64,000 nt of DNA from NCBI GenBank assembly GCA_002786205.1, contig PEQM01000034.1, forward strand, positions 1-64,000. The letters are read 5' to 3'. The translations under genes were made by a program, and so were the position numbers. Below, piece after piece: positions 29,395-38,626 of this stretch. Source of the DNA: Legionella sp. GTDB taxonomy: Bacteria > Pseudomonadota > Gammaproteobacteria > Legionellales > Legionellaceae. Positions within the stretch are counted from its first letter, which is position 1. Each line of letters opens with the position of its first letter. The notes beneath the pieces are model-generated. The model did not search any database and was not told where the DNA came from. It saw only the letters and a list, made by a program, of their open reading frames with translations.

Positions 29395-30618
29395 ATGTCA
29401 CGTCCTTACTCCTCCCTCTTGCTGGTGGGGCTACTCTCTGCATTTTCTTTACTGACTTTTGACCTGTATCAGCCTTCGTTGTCTTATATCACCCATTATT
29501 TTAATGCCACACCGGGTTTGGGACAATTAACTTTAAGTATTTACCTGTTTTTGTTCGGTGTCACTCAATTGGCCTGGGGGCCTTTGGTTGATCATTTTGG
29601 TCGTAAAAAATTATTACCAGGCAGTTTGATGCTGGCAGCTTTTGCGAGCATTCTTTGTGCTTATGCACCCAATATTTATGTATTAATTCTAGGACGTGCC
29701 TTACAAGGTGTGGCTTTGTGTTGTGCCAATATTATTGCCATGTCCTCTGCAAGAGATTTTGAAAATGCAGAAGAACGAGCTAAAATTTTATCTTACATTT
29801 CAATGATTGTTTCAAGCTCGCCTATTTTAGCCCCCGTTATCGGTTCAATCATTTTCACCTATTTCGGCTGGCAAGCCAATTTTATTGTCATGGGACTTAT
29901 TGCTTTAATTTTAATAACTCAAACTAAAAACGGCTTATGTGAATCTCCTTTTTGGACACCTCCCAAACAATCCTTCTCTATCACAAAAGTGATGGGCTCC
30001 TATAAAGAGTTACTGCCTATATCTCGCTTATGGTATGGTTCTTTTATCATGATGCTAAGCTTTACTGCCGTGATGTTTAGCGTTATCAATTCGTCCTACC
30101 TCATCATTGATCAGTTAGGCTATACCTCTTTAGGTTTCGGAATTATTTTTATTTTTAACGGCTTAAATATTATCTTAGGCAATTATATTGGGATTGGTCT
30201 GCGTAAACTTTTTTCGATGGGAACGACTATTTATCTTGGCAGTGCCTTAATTAGTCTGGGTGGATTTGCCATGCTGTATTGCAATATGCACTATGGCTTT
30301 AGTTTATTGGCTTTGTCTTTTGCCCTACTCTCTAATTTAGGGATTAGTGTCTGCGCTCCTCCAACCATGTCACTGACCTTAAGCGACTTTAAAGAAAACA
30401 CCGGACTTGCGGTGGCTTTTATTAATACGATTAGGCTGTTTGGCTCTTCTTTGCTGTCTATTTTGATGGGCTATTTGCTAATCCGCAATCTGAATGCATT
30501 GCCTTTGGGACTTATTCTTACCGGCATAGCAACTGGCTATTGTGCCTGGCAATTTAATCATCTTAGTGAATCTTCTGATGAAGAGGACAGCGATCTCGAC
30601 CTTGCCGAAACAGCATAA
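29395..30618 (+). CDS. Bcr/CflA-type MFS drug exporter
   Basis: Twelve-helix DHA1 transporter of 407 residues. Helix 1 carries LLTFDLYQPSLSYI, the family form of the acidic motif. Motif A is GPLVDHFGRKKLL, and the sequence RALQGVALCCANIIAMSSARD plus motif C (ILAPVIGSIIF) matches the Bcr/CflA group. AAAGGG precedes the ATG by 7 bases. The tail is strongly acidic (SSDEEDSDLDLAE). It runs toward the AnkH-like gene on the other strand with 30 bases between stops. Confidence 0.85.
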   Translation: MSRPYSSLLLVGLLSAFSLLTFDLYQPSLSYITHYFNATPGLGQLTLSIYLFLFGVTQLAWGPLVDHFGRKKLLPGSLMLAAFASILCAYAPNIYVLILGRALQGVALCCANIIAMSSARDFENAEERAKILSYISMIVSSSPILAPVIGSIIFTYFGWQANFIVMGLIALILITQTKNGLCESPFWTPPKQSFSITKVMGSYKELLPISRLWYGSFIMMLSFTAVMFSVINSSYLIIDQLGYTSLGFGIIFIFNGLNIILGNYIGIGLRKLFSMGTTIYLGSALISLGGFAMLYCNMHYGFSLLALSFALLSNLGISVCAPPTMSLTLSDFKENTGLAVAFINTIRLFGSSLLSILMGYLLIRNLNALPLGLILTGIATGYCAWQFNHLSESSDEEDSDLDLAETA

Positions 30619-30648
30619 AAAATCAGGGGCATGTATCATGCCCTCACT

Positions 30649-32064
30649 TTATCTCGAGTGTAGCTCTGTCGCTACAGGATTGACATTAATATCTGGATTA
30701 ATGCCACAATCATCCAGTAATTTTAACAAATTATTGCCTTTAGGCGTCAAACGCTCAATACAATATTCTTCCAGATAACTTTTCAAAATATAGTAATACT
30801 CTGGTTTCATTAAAATTTTGAGCATTTTTTCAGCGCGCTCGATATGAGTTTTATATTTATAGTTACAGGCTTGAAATAACACGCCCCCCAACATGGCTGC
30901 AATGCTGGCCTGTCGTACGGTATTGGCTAAATAAAAACGCTGAATAGAATCATCAAGTGCCCGGTCTTTATCCCATTCCACCCATTCTTCATACAATGCC
31001 AAAGCATCGTTAGGATTAAACTGCTGCTGTTGATTCATCTGCTGCAAAGCATAGGCAACAGGAACTGCTGCTTGTACATTGGCCCAGGAGCAATTGCCTG
31101 CAATTTGAGAACTCATCGGTATTTGTGCAATAGGCAACAAGCCTAATTGCTGATTAATCACTTGATGAAAATAACGACGACTTTGTTTTTTATATAAAAA
31201 AGCTTCGATAAAAGACAGATTAATTTCTTCCGGTCTCGTAATACGATAAATATTGATACTGCCCTCTTTTAAACTGTTTTCTCCGCGATCAATTTTAGCC
31301 CACCATTGCTTGTAACGAACAAAGCACATGGCATGTCCTCGACTGGCTGCGGGTAAAATAAGCATGGGCGCATTCTGTAAAAGATACTGGATGTGTTTTT
31401 TTTCCTGAGTACCTAAATGAGGCATTTGTTGATAACGTAACAACTCTCCTGCATCAGTATAGGCATCAATAACCGTAAACAAAGGAGGCAAGTGCTCGCG
31501 CAGGTGCCGTACTGAATAACTAGAGGTAAAACGCCGCAAGGAGTCTTTAATCATGGCAACAGTGAACTCAAGGATGAAACCTTCGTAATCCAGCTCAATA
31601 AACTGCCCTTCGGCATTAACGATATCGACATCACCTTGCAGCTCAAAACGATGGCCAAGAAGCTTGCCCTGGATAAAATCTTGTGCAAAATCTAATTTAG
31701 CGCCATGCGCATAGAGCAATTGTTTGATAGGGTCTTGACCTCGCAGCACCGGATAGACCAATACTGAAAGCCCATTTCGAGTATAGGCATTGGCATTGGC
31801 ACCATGCTCTAGCAGCAAGCGCGTCATGTCCGCATCATTGTTATCCACCGTCCAATGCAAAGGGGTACGTCCAGCAACATCTGGTTTATTGACATCGACA
31901 CCCCGCTTAATCAAAGCCTTGGCAATATCCAGCTGCCTGGTAATCGCACATTCGATTAAAGGGGTAAATCCATACTCATCAATATCATCTAAAGAATTGC
32001 CCTCTTTTAAATACATGTCAAATTCAGGCATTTTGCGATTAATGATATCGTTTGCAATAGTCAT
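30649..32064 (-). CDS. ankH: Ankyrin-repeat protein, AnkH/LegA3-like effector
   Basis: 471 residues. Three or four ankyrin repeats occupy about 30-128 (YGFTPLIECAITRQLDIAKALI; GRTPLHWTVDNNDADMTRLLLEHGA). A larger C-terminal domain has His244 (SRGHAMCF), Asp259 (AKIDRG) and Cys325 in SQIAGNCSWANV, an arrangement like a cysteine-hydrolase triad. Ankyrin repeats followed by a cysteine-protease-like domain is the architecture described for the conserved Legionella effector AnkH (LegA3), which acts in the host after Dot/Icm export. The identification rests on architecture and genomic setting, not on a search. It is preceded by a small gene with an 8-base gap. Confidence 0.7.
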   Translation of the reverse strand: MTIANDIINRKMPEFDMYLKEGNSLDDIDEYGFTPLIECAITRQLDIAKALIKRGVDVNKPDVAGRTPLHWTVDNNDADMTRLLLEHGANANAYTRNGLSVLVYPVLRGQDPIKQLLYAHGAKLDFAQDFIQGKLLGHRFELQGDVDIVNAEGQFIELDYEGFILEFTVAMIKDSLRRFTSSYSVRHLREHLPPLFTVIDAYTDAGELLRYQQMPHLGTQEKKHIQYLLQNAPMLILPAASRGHAMCFVRYKQWWAKIDRGENSLKEGSINIYRITRPEEINLSFIEAFLYKKQSRRYFHQVINQQLGLLPIAQIPMSSQIAGNCSWANVQAAVPVAYALQQMNQQQQFNPNDALALYEEWVEWDKDRALDDSIQRFYLANTVRQASIAAMLGGVLFQACNYKYKTHIERAEKMLKILMKPEYYYILKSYLEEYCIERLTPKGNNLLKLLDDCGINPDINVNPVATELHSR

Positions 32065-32072
32065 TTAATCCC

Positions 32073-32486
32073 TCAATAAAATCCCGATGGTTTCGGTGCA
32101 TTGCTAAATTTAGGCATATTGCCTAAGCGTAGTTGCTTTTCCATTTCCTGTTCACGCCTTTCATTATCAAACTCTCTGCGTGCCGCTGTATTTAATGGTG
32201 GTTCAGGATTTAAATTAGGGTCAACACCATCAAAGCGCTGACTGTCTAATTCAGGATGCTGTAAAATACTATTTTGTAACTCCCCTTCCGGATTTGATTG
32301 CTCAGGCTCCTCTAGAGAATGATCGCGGGCATTAACTCGTGCCAGATAACGCTCTCCTTCTTGCTCTCGCAAACGTCGACTACGCTCCATTGCTTTAGTT
32401 TCAGCAACAAGCATGCTAGAGCCCTTAGGAGAAGATTTCGCTCTGTCTTGCTCATCACGGCCAGATATAGATACTTTTCTTCGCAT
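32073..32486 (-). CDS. Small polar protein ahead of ankH-like gene
   Basis: Not recognised. 137 residues if started at the ATG at 32486 (MRRKVSISGRDEQDR); a GTG at 32537 would add 17 residues but lies within an inverted repeat. The product is highly charged, rich in Glu, Arg, Pro and Asn, with predicted disorder, a helical central part (AMERSRRLREQEGERYL) and a tail LGNMPKFSNAPKPSGFY. It has no cysteine in this form and no signal. The close link to the AnkH-like gene suggests a co-expressed partner, chaperone-like factor or second secreted protein. Confidence 0.6.
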   Translation of the reverse strand: MRRKVSISGRDEQDRAKSSPKGSSMLVAETKAMERSRRLREQEGERYLARVNARDHSLEEPEQSNPEGELQNSILQHPELDSQRFDGVDPNLNPEPPLNTAARREFDNERREQEMEKQLRLGNMPKFSNAPKPSGFY

Positions 32487-32506
32487 AATAATAACCATGT
32501 CATCGC

Positions 32507-32548
32507 TTGTACATGGAGCATTGATTGCCATGACCACACCATGTACAA
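32507..32548. promoter_or_regulatory. 10-bp inverted repeat upstream of ankH-like operon
   Basis: TTGTACATGG at 32507-32516 and its exact complement CCATGTACAA at 32539-32548 are separated by 22 bases. The centres are 32 bases apart, three helical turns, suitable for a dimeric regulator or for a large RNA hairpin in the leader of the small gene and ankH. Confidence 0.5.
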
Positions 32549-32605
32549 ATTAAATGTCTTTTTTATATTAATTGTAGCCTTATTATAATCTTATTGTGCA
32601 AAAAA

Positions 32606-33628
32606 TTAAAAATATTCTTGCTGCAATATCTCTGCAATCTGTATGGCGTTGGTTGCAGCCCCCTTACGTATGTTATCCGCCACCACCCATAAATTCAGGC
32701 CTTGAGGATGAGAAATATCTTGTCGTATTCGACCCACAAAGACCTCGTTGCAACCTACCGCATGGGTAATCGCCGTGGGGTATTGCAGCTTTTCTATATT
32801 ATCCACTACTTTAACACCTGGTGCTTTCATCAATAAAGCACGTGCCTGTGTTGCTGTTAATGGCTGTTTAAGCTCAACATGAATGGCTTCTGAATGACCA
32901 TACAGCACAGGAACTCTCACCGCAGTAGGATTAACTTTAATGGTATCATCTTCCAGAATTTTTTGTGTCTCCCAAACCATTTTCATTTCTTCTCGGGTAT
33001 AGCCATTGTCTTCAAACTGATCAATGTGAGGTAAGGCGTTAAATGCAATTTGTTGCGGATACACTACTTTTTTTGCCGGTTTACCATTTAATAAATCCCC
33101 CACCTGAGATACCAGTTCACTAATGGCTTTTTTTCCAGTACCTGACACCGATTGATAGGTTGCAACATTAATCCGCTCAATGCCTACCGCATCATAGATA
33201 GGTTTTAATGCAACCAGCATTTGAATGGTTGAGCAGTTGGGATTGGCAATAATCCCTCTTTTCTCATAATGAACTATTTGATGCGCATTCACCTCAGGAA
33301 TGACCAAAGGGATGTCTTTTTCATAGCGAAAACAAGAGGTATTATCAATCACAATGCACCCACAAGAAACCGCTTTAGGAGCATATTCTTTCGACACCGC
33401 ACTGCCTGCTGAAAATAAAGCAATATCTGCCTGACTAAAATCAAACTCAGCCACATCCAGTACATCAAGTGGCCGGTTATTAAAAAGAATGGTTTTTCCT
33501 ACCGAACGTGCACTAGCCAAAGGATATAAATTTTTTATGGGAAATTTTTTCTCTTCTAAAACCGTAAGAAAAGTTTCACCCACGGCTCCAGTGACACCTA
33601 CAATTGCTATATTTAATGGTCTGCTCAT
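32606..33628 (-). CDS. asd: Aspartate-semialdehyde dehydrogenase
   Basis: Makes aspartate semialdehyde for lysine, diaminopimelate, threonine and methionine. 340 residues: N-terminal nucleotide fold NIAIVGVTGAVGETFL, the catalytic cysteine in ANPNCSTIQMLVAL, substrate segments ATYQSVSGTGKKAI, and RVPVLYGHSEAIHVEL with the catalytic His. It belongs to the class with phage-type or Pseudomonas-type Asd rather than the longer E. coli form. Last gene after prmB and aroC, 19 bases from aroC. Diaminopimelate supply links it to dapA elsewhere in the window. Confidence 0.95.
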   Translation of the reverse strand: MSRPLNIAIVGVTGAVGETFLTVLEEKKFPIKNLYPLASARSVGKTILFNNRPLDVLDVAEFDFSQADIALFSAGSAVSKEYAPKAVSCGCIVIDNTSCFRYEKDIPLVIPEVNAHQIVHYEKRGIIANPNCSTIQMLVALKPIYDAVGIERINVATYQSVSGTGKKAISELVSQVGDLLNGKPAKKVVYPQQIAFNALPHIDQFEDNGYTREEMKMVWETQKILEDDTIKVNPTAVRVPVLYGHSEAIHVELKQPLTATQARALLMKAPGVKVVDNIEKLQYPTAITHAVGCNEVFVGRIRQDISHPQGLNLWVVADNIRKGAATNAIQIAEILQQEYF

Positions 33629-33647
33629 GACTACCTCTTTGAATGTA

Positions 33648-34706
33648 TTATAAACATTGTGCTTTATGGCGCAAATAATGCTCCATCAAAACCAACGCCA
33701 TCATGGCTTCAGCAACAGGCACAGCTCTTATCCCAACGCAGGGATCGTGTCGACCTTTAATGATGACTGTACGCTCATGACCGTTTGTATCTATGGTTTT
33801 ACCTGGGGTGACAATACTGGAGGTTGGCTTTAAGGCCAAATGAACTTCTATCGTTTGCCCAGTGGAAATCCCCCCTAAAATACCGCCTGCCTGATTGCCT
33901 AGAAATCCAGAAGCATCCATTTCATCTCTATGCACACTGCCCCGTTGGGTGATTGCCGAAAATCCGGCACCAATCTCCACACCTTTCACGGCATTAATAG
34001 ACATCATGGCATGAGCCAAATCGGCATCCAGCTTATCAAATACTGGAGCACCCAATCCAGCTGGCACGCCTCGAGCCAAAACAGTCACACGCGCGCCGAT
34101 AGAATCACCTTCCTTTCTCAAGCCGGTGATGTAATGCTCCAAAGACTCAACTTGTCTCTTGTTAGGACAAAAAAAAGCATTGTTCGCAATTTCCATCTCA
34201 TCTTCAAAATCAAGGAGTAATTCACCCATCTGAGCCAAATACCCAACTATATCTATTGCTAATACAGTCTTCAGATAATACCTTGCTATGGCACCAGCCG
34301 CCACACGAGCAGCGGTTTCTCTGGCGGAAGCACGCCCGCCACCTCTGTAATCCCGGTGGCCGTATTTTTTATGATAGGTGTAGTCTGCATGCCCAGGACG
34401 GAACAAATCTTTTAAATCATCATAATCGCTGGAACGGCAATCCTGATTGTTAATGAACAAGACAATAGGAGTCCCTGTCGTCTTGCCTTCAAAAACACCT
34501 GATACAATACGAATGCGATCGGCTTCTCGACGCTGTGTCGTATAATGCGATTGGCCAGGCTTTCTCTTATCCAAAAAGGGCTGAATTAAAGCGTCACTCA
34601 ACGCCAGGCCAGGAGGACAGCCATCAACCACACAGCCAATCATCTCACCATGACTTTCACCAAAAGTGGTGACTTTAAATAAAGTACCCAGGGTATTGCC
34701 TGACAT
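33648..34706 (-). CDS. aroC: Chorismate synthase
   Basis: Last step of the shikimate pathway, converting EPSP to chorismate with reduced FMN. The 352-residue protein has the three family signatures: [19 protein letters not shown] near the N-terminus, the middle block [19 protein letters not shown], and [20 protein letters not shown] near the C-terminus. It starts 6 bases after prmB stops. Full length and apparently intact. Confidence 0.97.
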   Translation of the reverse strand: MSGNTLGTLFKVTTFGESHGEMIGCVVDGCPPGLALSDALIQPFLDKRKPGQSHYTTQRREADRIRIVSGVFEGKTTGTPIVLFINNQDCRSSDYDDLKDLFRPGHADYTYHKKYGHRDYRGGGRASARETAARVAAGAIARYYLKTVLAIDIVGYLAQMGELLLDFEDEMEIANNAFFCPNKRQVESLEHYITGLRKEGDSIGARVTVLARGVPAGLGAPVFDKLDADLAHAMMSINAVKGVEIGAGFSAITQRGSVHRDEMDASGFLGNQAGGILGGISTGQTIEVHLALKPTSSIVTPGKTIDTNGHERTVIIKGRHDPCVGIRAVPVAEAMMALVLMEHYLRHKAQCL

Positions 34707-34712
34707 AAACGA

Positions 34713-35633
34713 TTAAGCTTCCTTGTTAAAATATTCGTCAACCTGCTGCTTGGTCAGGACAAAAATACCTTCGCCCCCATTGCTCATCTCCAGCCAGGTA
34801 AAAGGAACTTGCGGATAGGCATCACATAATGCTTGCTCACTATTACCTACTTCAATGACCAAAATACCTTGCTCGCTGAGATACCGATGGGCATTATGCA
34901 AGATTTTTTCCACTATAGACAAGCCATTATTAGTGGTTTCTAAAGCCAAAACCGGCTCATGACGGTATTCATCGGGTAAGGTTTGCATTTCGGCCTTACT
35001 GACATAGGGTGGATTACTGACAATGATGTCATATGCTTTTTCAGGGACATGAGTAAAGCAATCCGACTCAATTAAGGTTAATTGTTCACTGACTTCCAGT
35101 TTTTCTTTATTGATTGCTGCGACCGCCAAAGCTTCAGAAGAAATATCTACCGCATCAACTGATGCCATCGGAAAAGCATAGCAGCAGGCTATTGCAATAC
35201 AGCCACTGCCCGTACATAAATCCAGAATGTGAGACACATTCTCCTCTTCTATCCAGGGAGAAAATTGGGATTGTATCAGTTCAGCTATAGGTGAGCGCGG
35301 AATGAGCACTCGCTCATCTACATAAAAAGGCAAATCATAAAAATAAGCTTCTTTAATCAAATAAGGCACAGGAACACGTTGCTGAATTCTTTTCACCAGT
35401 TGAGAACAGAGATATTTTTTTTCACTAGAGGTCAACTTGGAATACAACAGCATGGGATCAATATCGTAAGGCAAAGAAAGGCTTCTTAAAATAAGCGAAT
35501 GCATGTCATCCCACGCATTGTCCGTTCCATGGCCATAATAAAGCTGGGCTTCATTGGCACAAGATAAGCTAAAACGCAAAAAATCCAGGACACTGACCAA
35601 TTCATCGGTTTCTTTAATGATATGATGTACCAT
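34713..35633 (-). CDS. prmB: Ribosomal protein L3 N5-glutamine methyltransferase
   Basis: AdoMet-dependent methylase of the glutamine in ribosomal protein L3. The 306 residues carry the N-terminal helical domain, motif I ILDLCTGSGCIAIA, and the glutamine-methylase signature IVSNPPYVSKAEMQTLP followed by HEPVLALETTNNGLSIV. The last segment and linkage to aroC mark PrmB and not its paralogue PrmC. AGGAG precedes the ATG by 7 bases. It is the first gene of the prmB-aroC-asd operon. Confidence 0.93.
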   Translation of the reverse strand: MVHHIIKETDELVSVLDFLRFSLSCANEAQLYYGHGTDNAWDDMHSLILRSLSLPYDIDPMLLYSKLTSSEKKYLCSQLVKRIQQRVPVPYLIKEAYFYDLPFYVDERVLIPRSPIAELIQSQFSPWIEEENVSHILDLCTGSGCIAIACCYAFPMASVDAVDISSEALAVAAINKEKLEVSEQLTLIESDCFTHVPEKAYDIIVSNPPYVSKAEMQTLPDEYRHEPVLALETTNNGLSIVEKILHNAHRYLSEQGILVIEVGNSEQALCDAYPQVPFTWLEMSNGGEGIFVLTKQQVDEYFNKEA

Positions 35634-35773
35634 GACTTTACTCCTAAAAAACCACTACTCATCATGAGTAAAATACAAATTGTACCTCATCTACTGCAAG
35701 ATGTCTCTTGGGGTCTTGATCCTTTTGCTGGCTTTCAATACTATCTATGATTTTTATAATCACCAATAATGCC

Positions 35774-36340
35774 ATGGCTGACGATTTTCTTTCAGATGAA
35801 GACAAAGCACTTTTTCGTAAACATGCAGCAGACACCAAACCCTTAAAAAAATCACCCCAAATAAAAACATCCCCGACAATAAAACCACCACCCAAGCCAC
35901 GCGCCTCGCTTAAAAGCCCGACTGTTCAGCCTGCTAAAAACTATTATTTGTCGGATTTTATCCAGGAAAACATTACATCTCACGCGATCTTGTCTTACGC
36001 CCACCCTTCTTTTTCACCCCAGCGCTTTAAGGCATTAAAAAAAGGACTTATCCCATGGGAAGCCCGATTGGATTTACATGGTTTGCATGCAGAAGCAGCG
36101 CGAGATTCTTTGTGTCATTTTATTGAAAGGCAGTATCAACAACAAAAACGTTGTTTATTAATTATTCATGGCAAAGGGGGACAGACAGGAAGCCCGCCCA
36201 TCATAAAAAATCTGGTTAATCGTTGGCTACCACAGATTGACGAAGTCATGGCCTTTCATAGTGCCCTGGCCAAAGATGGAGGACTAGGCGCTGTTTATGT
36301 GTATTTAAAAAAACCTTCTGCAAGTGCTTTAAAACAGTAA
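35774..36340 (+). CDS. Smr-domain protein
   Basis: Small MutS-related domain protein of 188 residues; members bind or nick branched DNA or act as endoribonucleases in ribosome rescue (SmrB). The start at 35774 gives MADDFLSDEDKALFRKH, typical of the family, though no clear Shine-Dalgarno is visible. The Smr domain (about 95-185) holds LDLHGLHAEAARDSL and the second motif HGKGGQTGSPPIIKN. The N-terminal part is a basic, Pro-rich linker. It is divergent from prmB, as in many gammaproteobacteria. Confidence 0.88.
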   Translation: MADDFLSDEDKALFRKHAADTKPLKKSPQIKTSPTIKPPPKPRASLKSPTVQPAKNYYLSDFIQENITSHAILSYAHPSFSPQRFKALKKGLIPWEARLDLHGLHAEAARDSLCHFIERQYQQQKRCLLIIHGKGGQTGSPPIIKNLVNRWLPQIDEVMAFHSALAKDGGLGAVYVYLKKPSASALKQ

Positions 36341-36401
36341 CTTGCCTTTATAGGCTATTATAGAGATAATCTTTGCCATACCAACACATACCGAGTGTAT
36401 T

Positions 36402-36818
36402 ATGAATCAACTAAGTCAATTTATTAACAACCACTGGTCGCTTTGTCTGACTTTTGTGGCCCTTCTCATCTGTGTCATCATTAATGAGCTGCTAAGTCAG
36501 AAAAAAAAGGCCAAAGAAATTAGCCCACAGAAAACTATTGATTTAATCAATAACGATCTGGCAGTAATCATCGATTTAAGAGACAAAGAAACCTTTAAAA
36601 AAGGCCATATTATCAATGCCATCAACATGACAGCAGATGACATAAATGACAGCAAACTCAGCCAATACAAAAACAAATCACTGGTTTTGGTTTGTAACCG
36701 TGGCCAAAGTGCGCCGGCAGTGGCCAGCAAAATAAAAACCCTAGGACTCAATCCGCTGGTTTTAAGTGGTGGCATGATGGCATGGCACAATGCCAGTCTG
36801 CCGGTAGTAAAAAAATAA
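36402..36818 (+). CDS. Membrane-anchored rhodanese-like protein (YibN type)
   Basis: Single-domain sulfurtransferase-like protein, 138 residues. One membrane anchor lies at about 13-32 (SLCLTFVALLICVIINELL), followed by a rhodanese domain with the active-site cysteine in LVLVCNRGQSAPAVASKI. The gene order rhodanese-grxC-secB-gpsA is the same as yibN-grxC-secB-gpsA in enterobacteria. This supports the assignment. Recent work ties YibN to the protein translocation machinery, but the role is not visible in sequence. Confidence 0.9.
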   Translation: MNQLSQFINNHWSLCLTFVALLICVIINELLSQKKKAKEISPQKTIDLINNDLAVIIDLRDKETFKKGHIINAINMTADDINDSKLSQYKNKSLVLVCNRGQSAPAVASKIKTLGLNPLVLSGGMMAWHNASLPVVKK

Positions 36819-36827
36819 GGAGAACTC

Positions 36828-37085
36828 ATGGCAGACATTATTATCTACACCAAAGGACATTGTCCTTATTGTCACAAAGCCAAAGCACTATTAACGGAAA
36901 AAAAGCAATCATTTACTGAGATTAGTCTGGATACGCAGCCTCAATTACGAGAAGAAATGATAGCTAAGAGTAATGGCCGAACTACCGTGCCGCAAATTTT
37001 CATTAATGGCCAACACATTGGTGGCTGCGATGATTTACATGCCTTGGAAGACCAAGGAAACTTAGACCACTTGTTAAAAGGATAA
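36828..37085 (+). CDS. grxC: Glutaredoxin 3
   Basis: Glutathione-dependent disulfide reductase, 85 residues. The active site CPYC is in KGHCPYCHKAKALL (about 11-14). The TVPQIFING loop with cis-proline and the GGCDDLHAL segment contact glutathione. AAGGAGAACTC precedes the ATG. It is 9 bases after the rhodanese gene and just ahead of secB. Confidence 0.97.
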   Translation: MADIIIYTKGHCPYCHKAKALLTEKKQSFTEISLDTQPQLREEMIAKSNGRTTVPQIFINGQHIGGCDDLHALEDQGNLDHLLKG

Positions 37086-37091
37086 TTGATT

Positions 37092-37568
37092 ATGACTGAA
37101 GCAAACACACCCAACGACATGAACGCCAATGAAACGCAATTCATGATTCAGCGTATTTATTTAAAAGACCTTTCCTTTGAAACACCCAATACCCCAGCAG
37201 TATTTCAGCAACAATGGGAGCCTGAGTTGAATCTGGACATCAACACCTCTCATAACCAGCTAGAAGCTGGCGTTTATGAAGTCATACTCCACATCACGGC
37301 CACCGTAGCCAATCAAAAAGCAACTGCTTTTTTAGTTGAAGTAAAACAAGCGGGAATTTTTACTATCCAAAATGCGCCGGCAAACCAATTAGACCATCTA
37401 CTAAACAGCTTTTGCCCTAATATTCTATTCCCTTATGCGCGTGAGGCGATTACATCTCAAGTGATTCATGGCAGCTTTCCGCAATTGGTATTGGCACCGA
37501 TTAATTTTGATGCGCTGTACATGCAAAAGCTGGCTGAAAAAGCACCTGTTGCTGAAACCATTAATTAA
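37092..37568 (+). CDS. secB: Protein-export chaperone SecB
   Basis: Tetrameric chaperone that keeps preproteins unfolded and hands them to SecA. 158 residues from the ATG at 37092, which has AAGGAT 8 bases upstream; a TTG two codons earlier is less likely. Family segments are QRIYLKDLSFETPNTP, EVILHITATVANQKATAFLVEVKQAGIF and CPNILFPYAREAITSQVIHGSFPQLVLAPINFDALY. It overlaps no neighbour and is 3 bases ahead of gpsA. Confidence 0.97.
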   Translation: MTEANTPNDMNANETQFMIQRIYLKDLSFETPNTPAVFQQQWEPELNLDINTSHNQLEAGVYEVILHITATVANQKATAFLVEVKQAGIFTIQNAPANQLDHLLNSFCPNILFPYAREAITSQVIHGSFPQLVLAPINFDALYMQKLAEKAPVAETIN

Positions 37569-37571
37569 GCC

Positions 37572-38561
37572 ATGAAGAAAACCATTGCTCTATTAGGTGC
37601 CGGCTCTTGGGGCACCGCCGTGGCCATTCATCTGGCACAAATGGGTCATCAGGTACTGCTTTGGGGGCATAAGCCAAAACATGTAGCGCAAATGCAAAAA
37701 GACCAAGCCAATCATCAGTATTTGCCTGGTGTTGCTTTTCCCGCTACCTTAATCCCTATGGAAAACCTTAACGAATGCGTTCAACAGGCAGATGAGGTCA
37801 TTATTGCCGTGCCATCGCATGCCTTTGCTGCATTATTAGCACAGTTAAAGCAACCGCTTGATGGTTTGTCCTGGCTTACTAAAGGGGTTGACCCGCTGAG
37901 CCATCAGCTGCTACATCAACTGGTTGCCAAGCGCTTTGGCGATGCTTTTCCTGTTGCCGTTATTTCTGGCCCTTCTTTTGCCAAAGAAGTAGCACGATTT
38001 TTACCGACGGCGCTTACCATAGCAAGCAATAATGCGTCTTTTCAGCAAAAAATTCATCAGTTGCTGCATTATGGCAATGTCCGTGCTTATTTGTCTGATG
38101 ATCTGATCGGCGTCCAATTATGCGGTGCGGTGAAAAATATTCTGGCTATTGCCTGTGGTATTAGCGATGGATTAGGTTATGGCGCCAATGCAAAAGCCGC
38201 TTTAATCACTCGCGGTCTTGCCGAAATGACAAGACTTGGTTTAAGTTTCGGTGCACGTCAAGAAACTTTTTTAGGATTAGCAGGCGTTGGCGATTTGGTA
38301 TTGACTTGCACTGACAATCAATCAAGAAACCGCCGTTTTGGCCTTTTGCTTGGCCAAGGTCAATCGATTGATGAAGCAGAACAGCACATTGGCCAGGTAG
38401 TAGAAGGCAAATACAATGCCGCACAAATTTGTGCTTTAGCGCAAGAGCAGCAAATAGAAATGCCGATTTGTGAACAAATCAATGCTTTGTTAAAAAAGGA
38501 ATGTACGCCCGAAGAAGTCGTTTTGCAATTAATGAATAGACCAGCCAAAGAGGAATATTGA
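37572..38561 (+). CDS. gpsA: Glycerol-3-phosphate dehydrogenase [NAD(P)+]
   Basis: Makes sn-glycerol 3-phosphate for phospholipid synthesis. The 329 residues show the Rossmann motif LLGAGSWGTAVAIHLA at the start, SGPSFAKEVARFLPTALTIAS, the catalytic Lys region GAVKNILAIACGISDG and GLAGVGDLVLTCTDNQSRNRRFG. Full length. Final gene of the rhodanese-grxC-secB-gpsA operon, converging with murI across a strong stem-loop. Confidence 0.97.
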   Translation: MKKTIALLGAGSWGTAVAIHLAQMGHQVLLWGHKPKHVAQMQKDQANHQYLPGVAFPATLIPMENLNECVQQADEVIIAVPSHAFAALLAQLKQPLDGLSWLTKGVDPLSHQLLHQLVAKRFGDAFPVAVISGPSFAKEVARFLPTALTIASNNASFQQKIHQLLHYGNVRAYLSDDLIGVQLCGAVKNILAIACGISDGLGYGANAKAALITRGLAEMTRLGLSFGARQETFLGLAGVGDLVLTCTDNQSRNRRFGLLLGQGQSIDEAEQHIGQVVEGKYNAAQICALAQEQQIEMPICEQINALLKKECTPEEVVLQLMNRPAKEEY

Positions 38562-38602
38562 TTTTCGGTGTCTATTCAGAGGAATAATGACGATTTTTGT
38601 AA

Positions 38603-38626
38603 GCCTAGGGTCTGCTGACCCTAGGC
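38603..38626. terminator. Convergent stem-loop between gpsA and murI
   Basis: Perfect 10-bp stem GCCTAGGGTC / GACCCTAGGC with loop TGCT. It includes the murI stop codon. There is no T-run on either side, so it may act as a weak or factor-assisted terminator or protect 3' ends. Confidence 0.6.
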
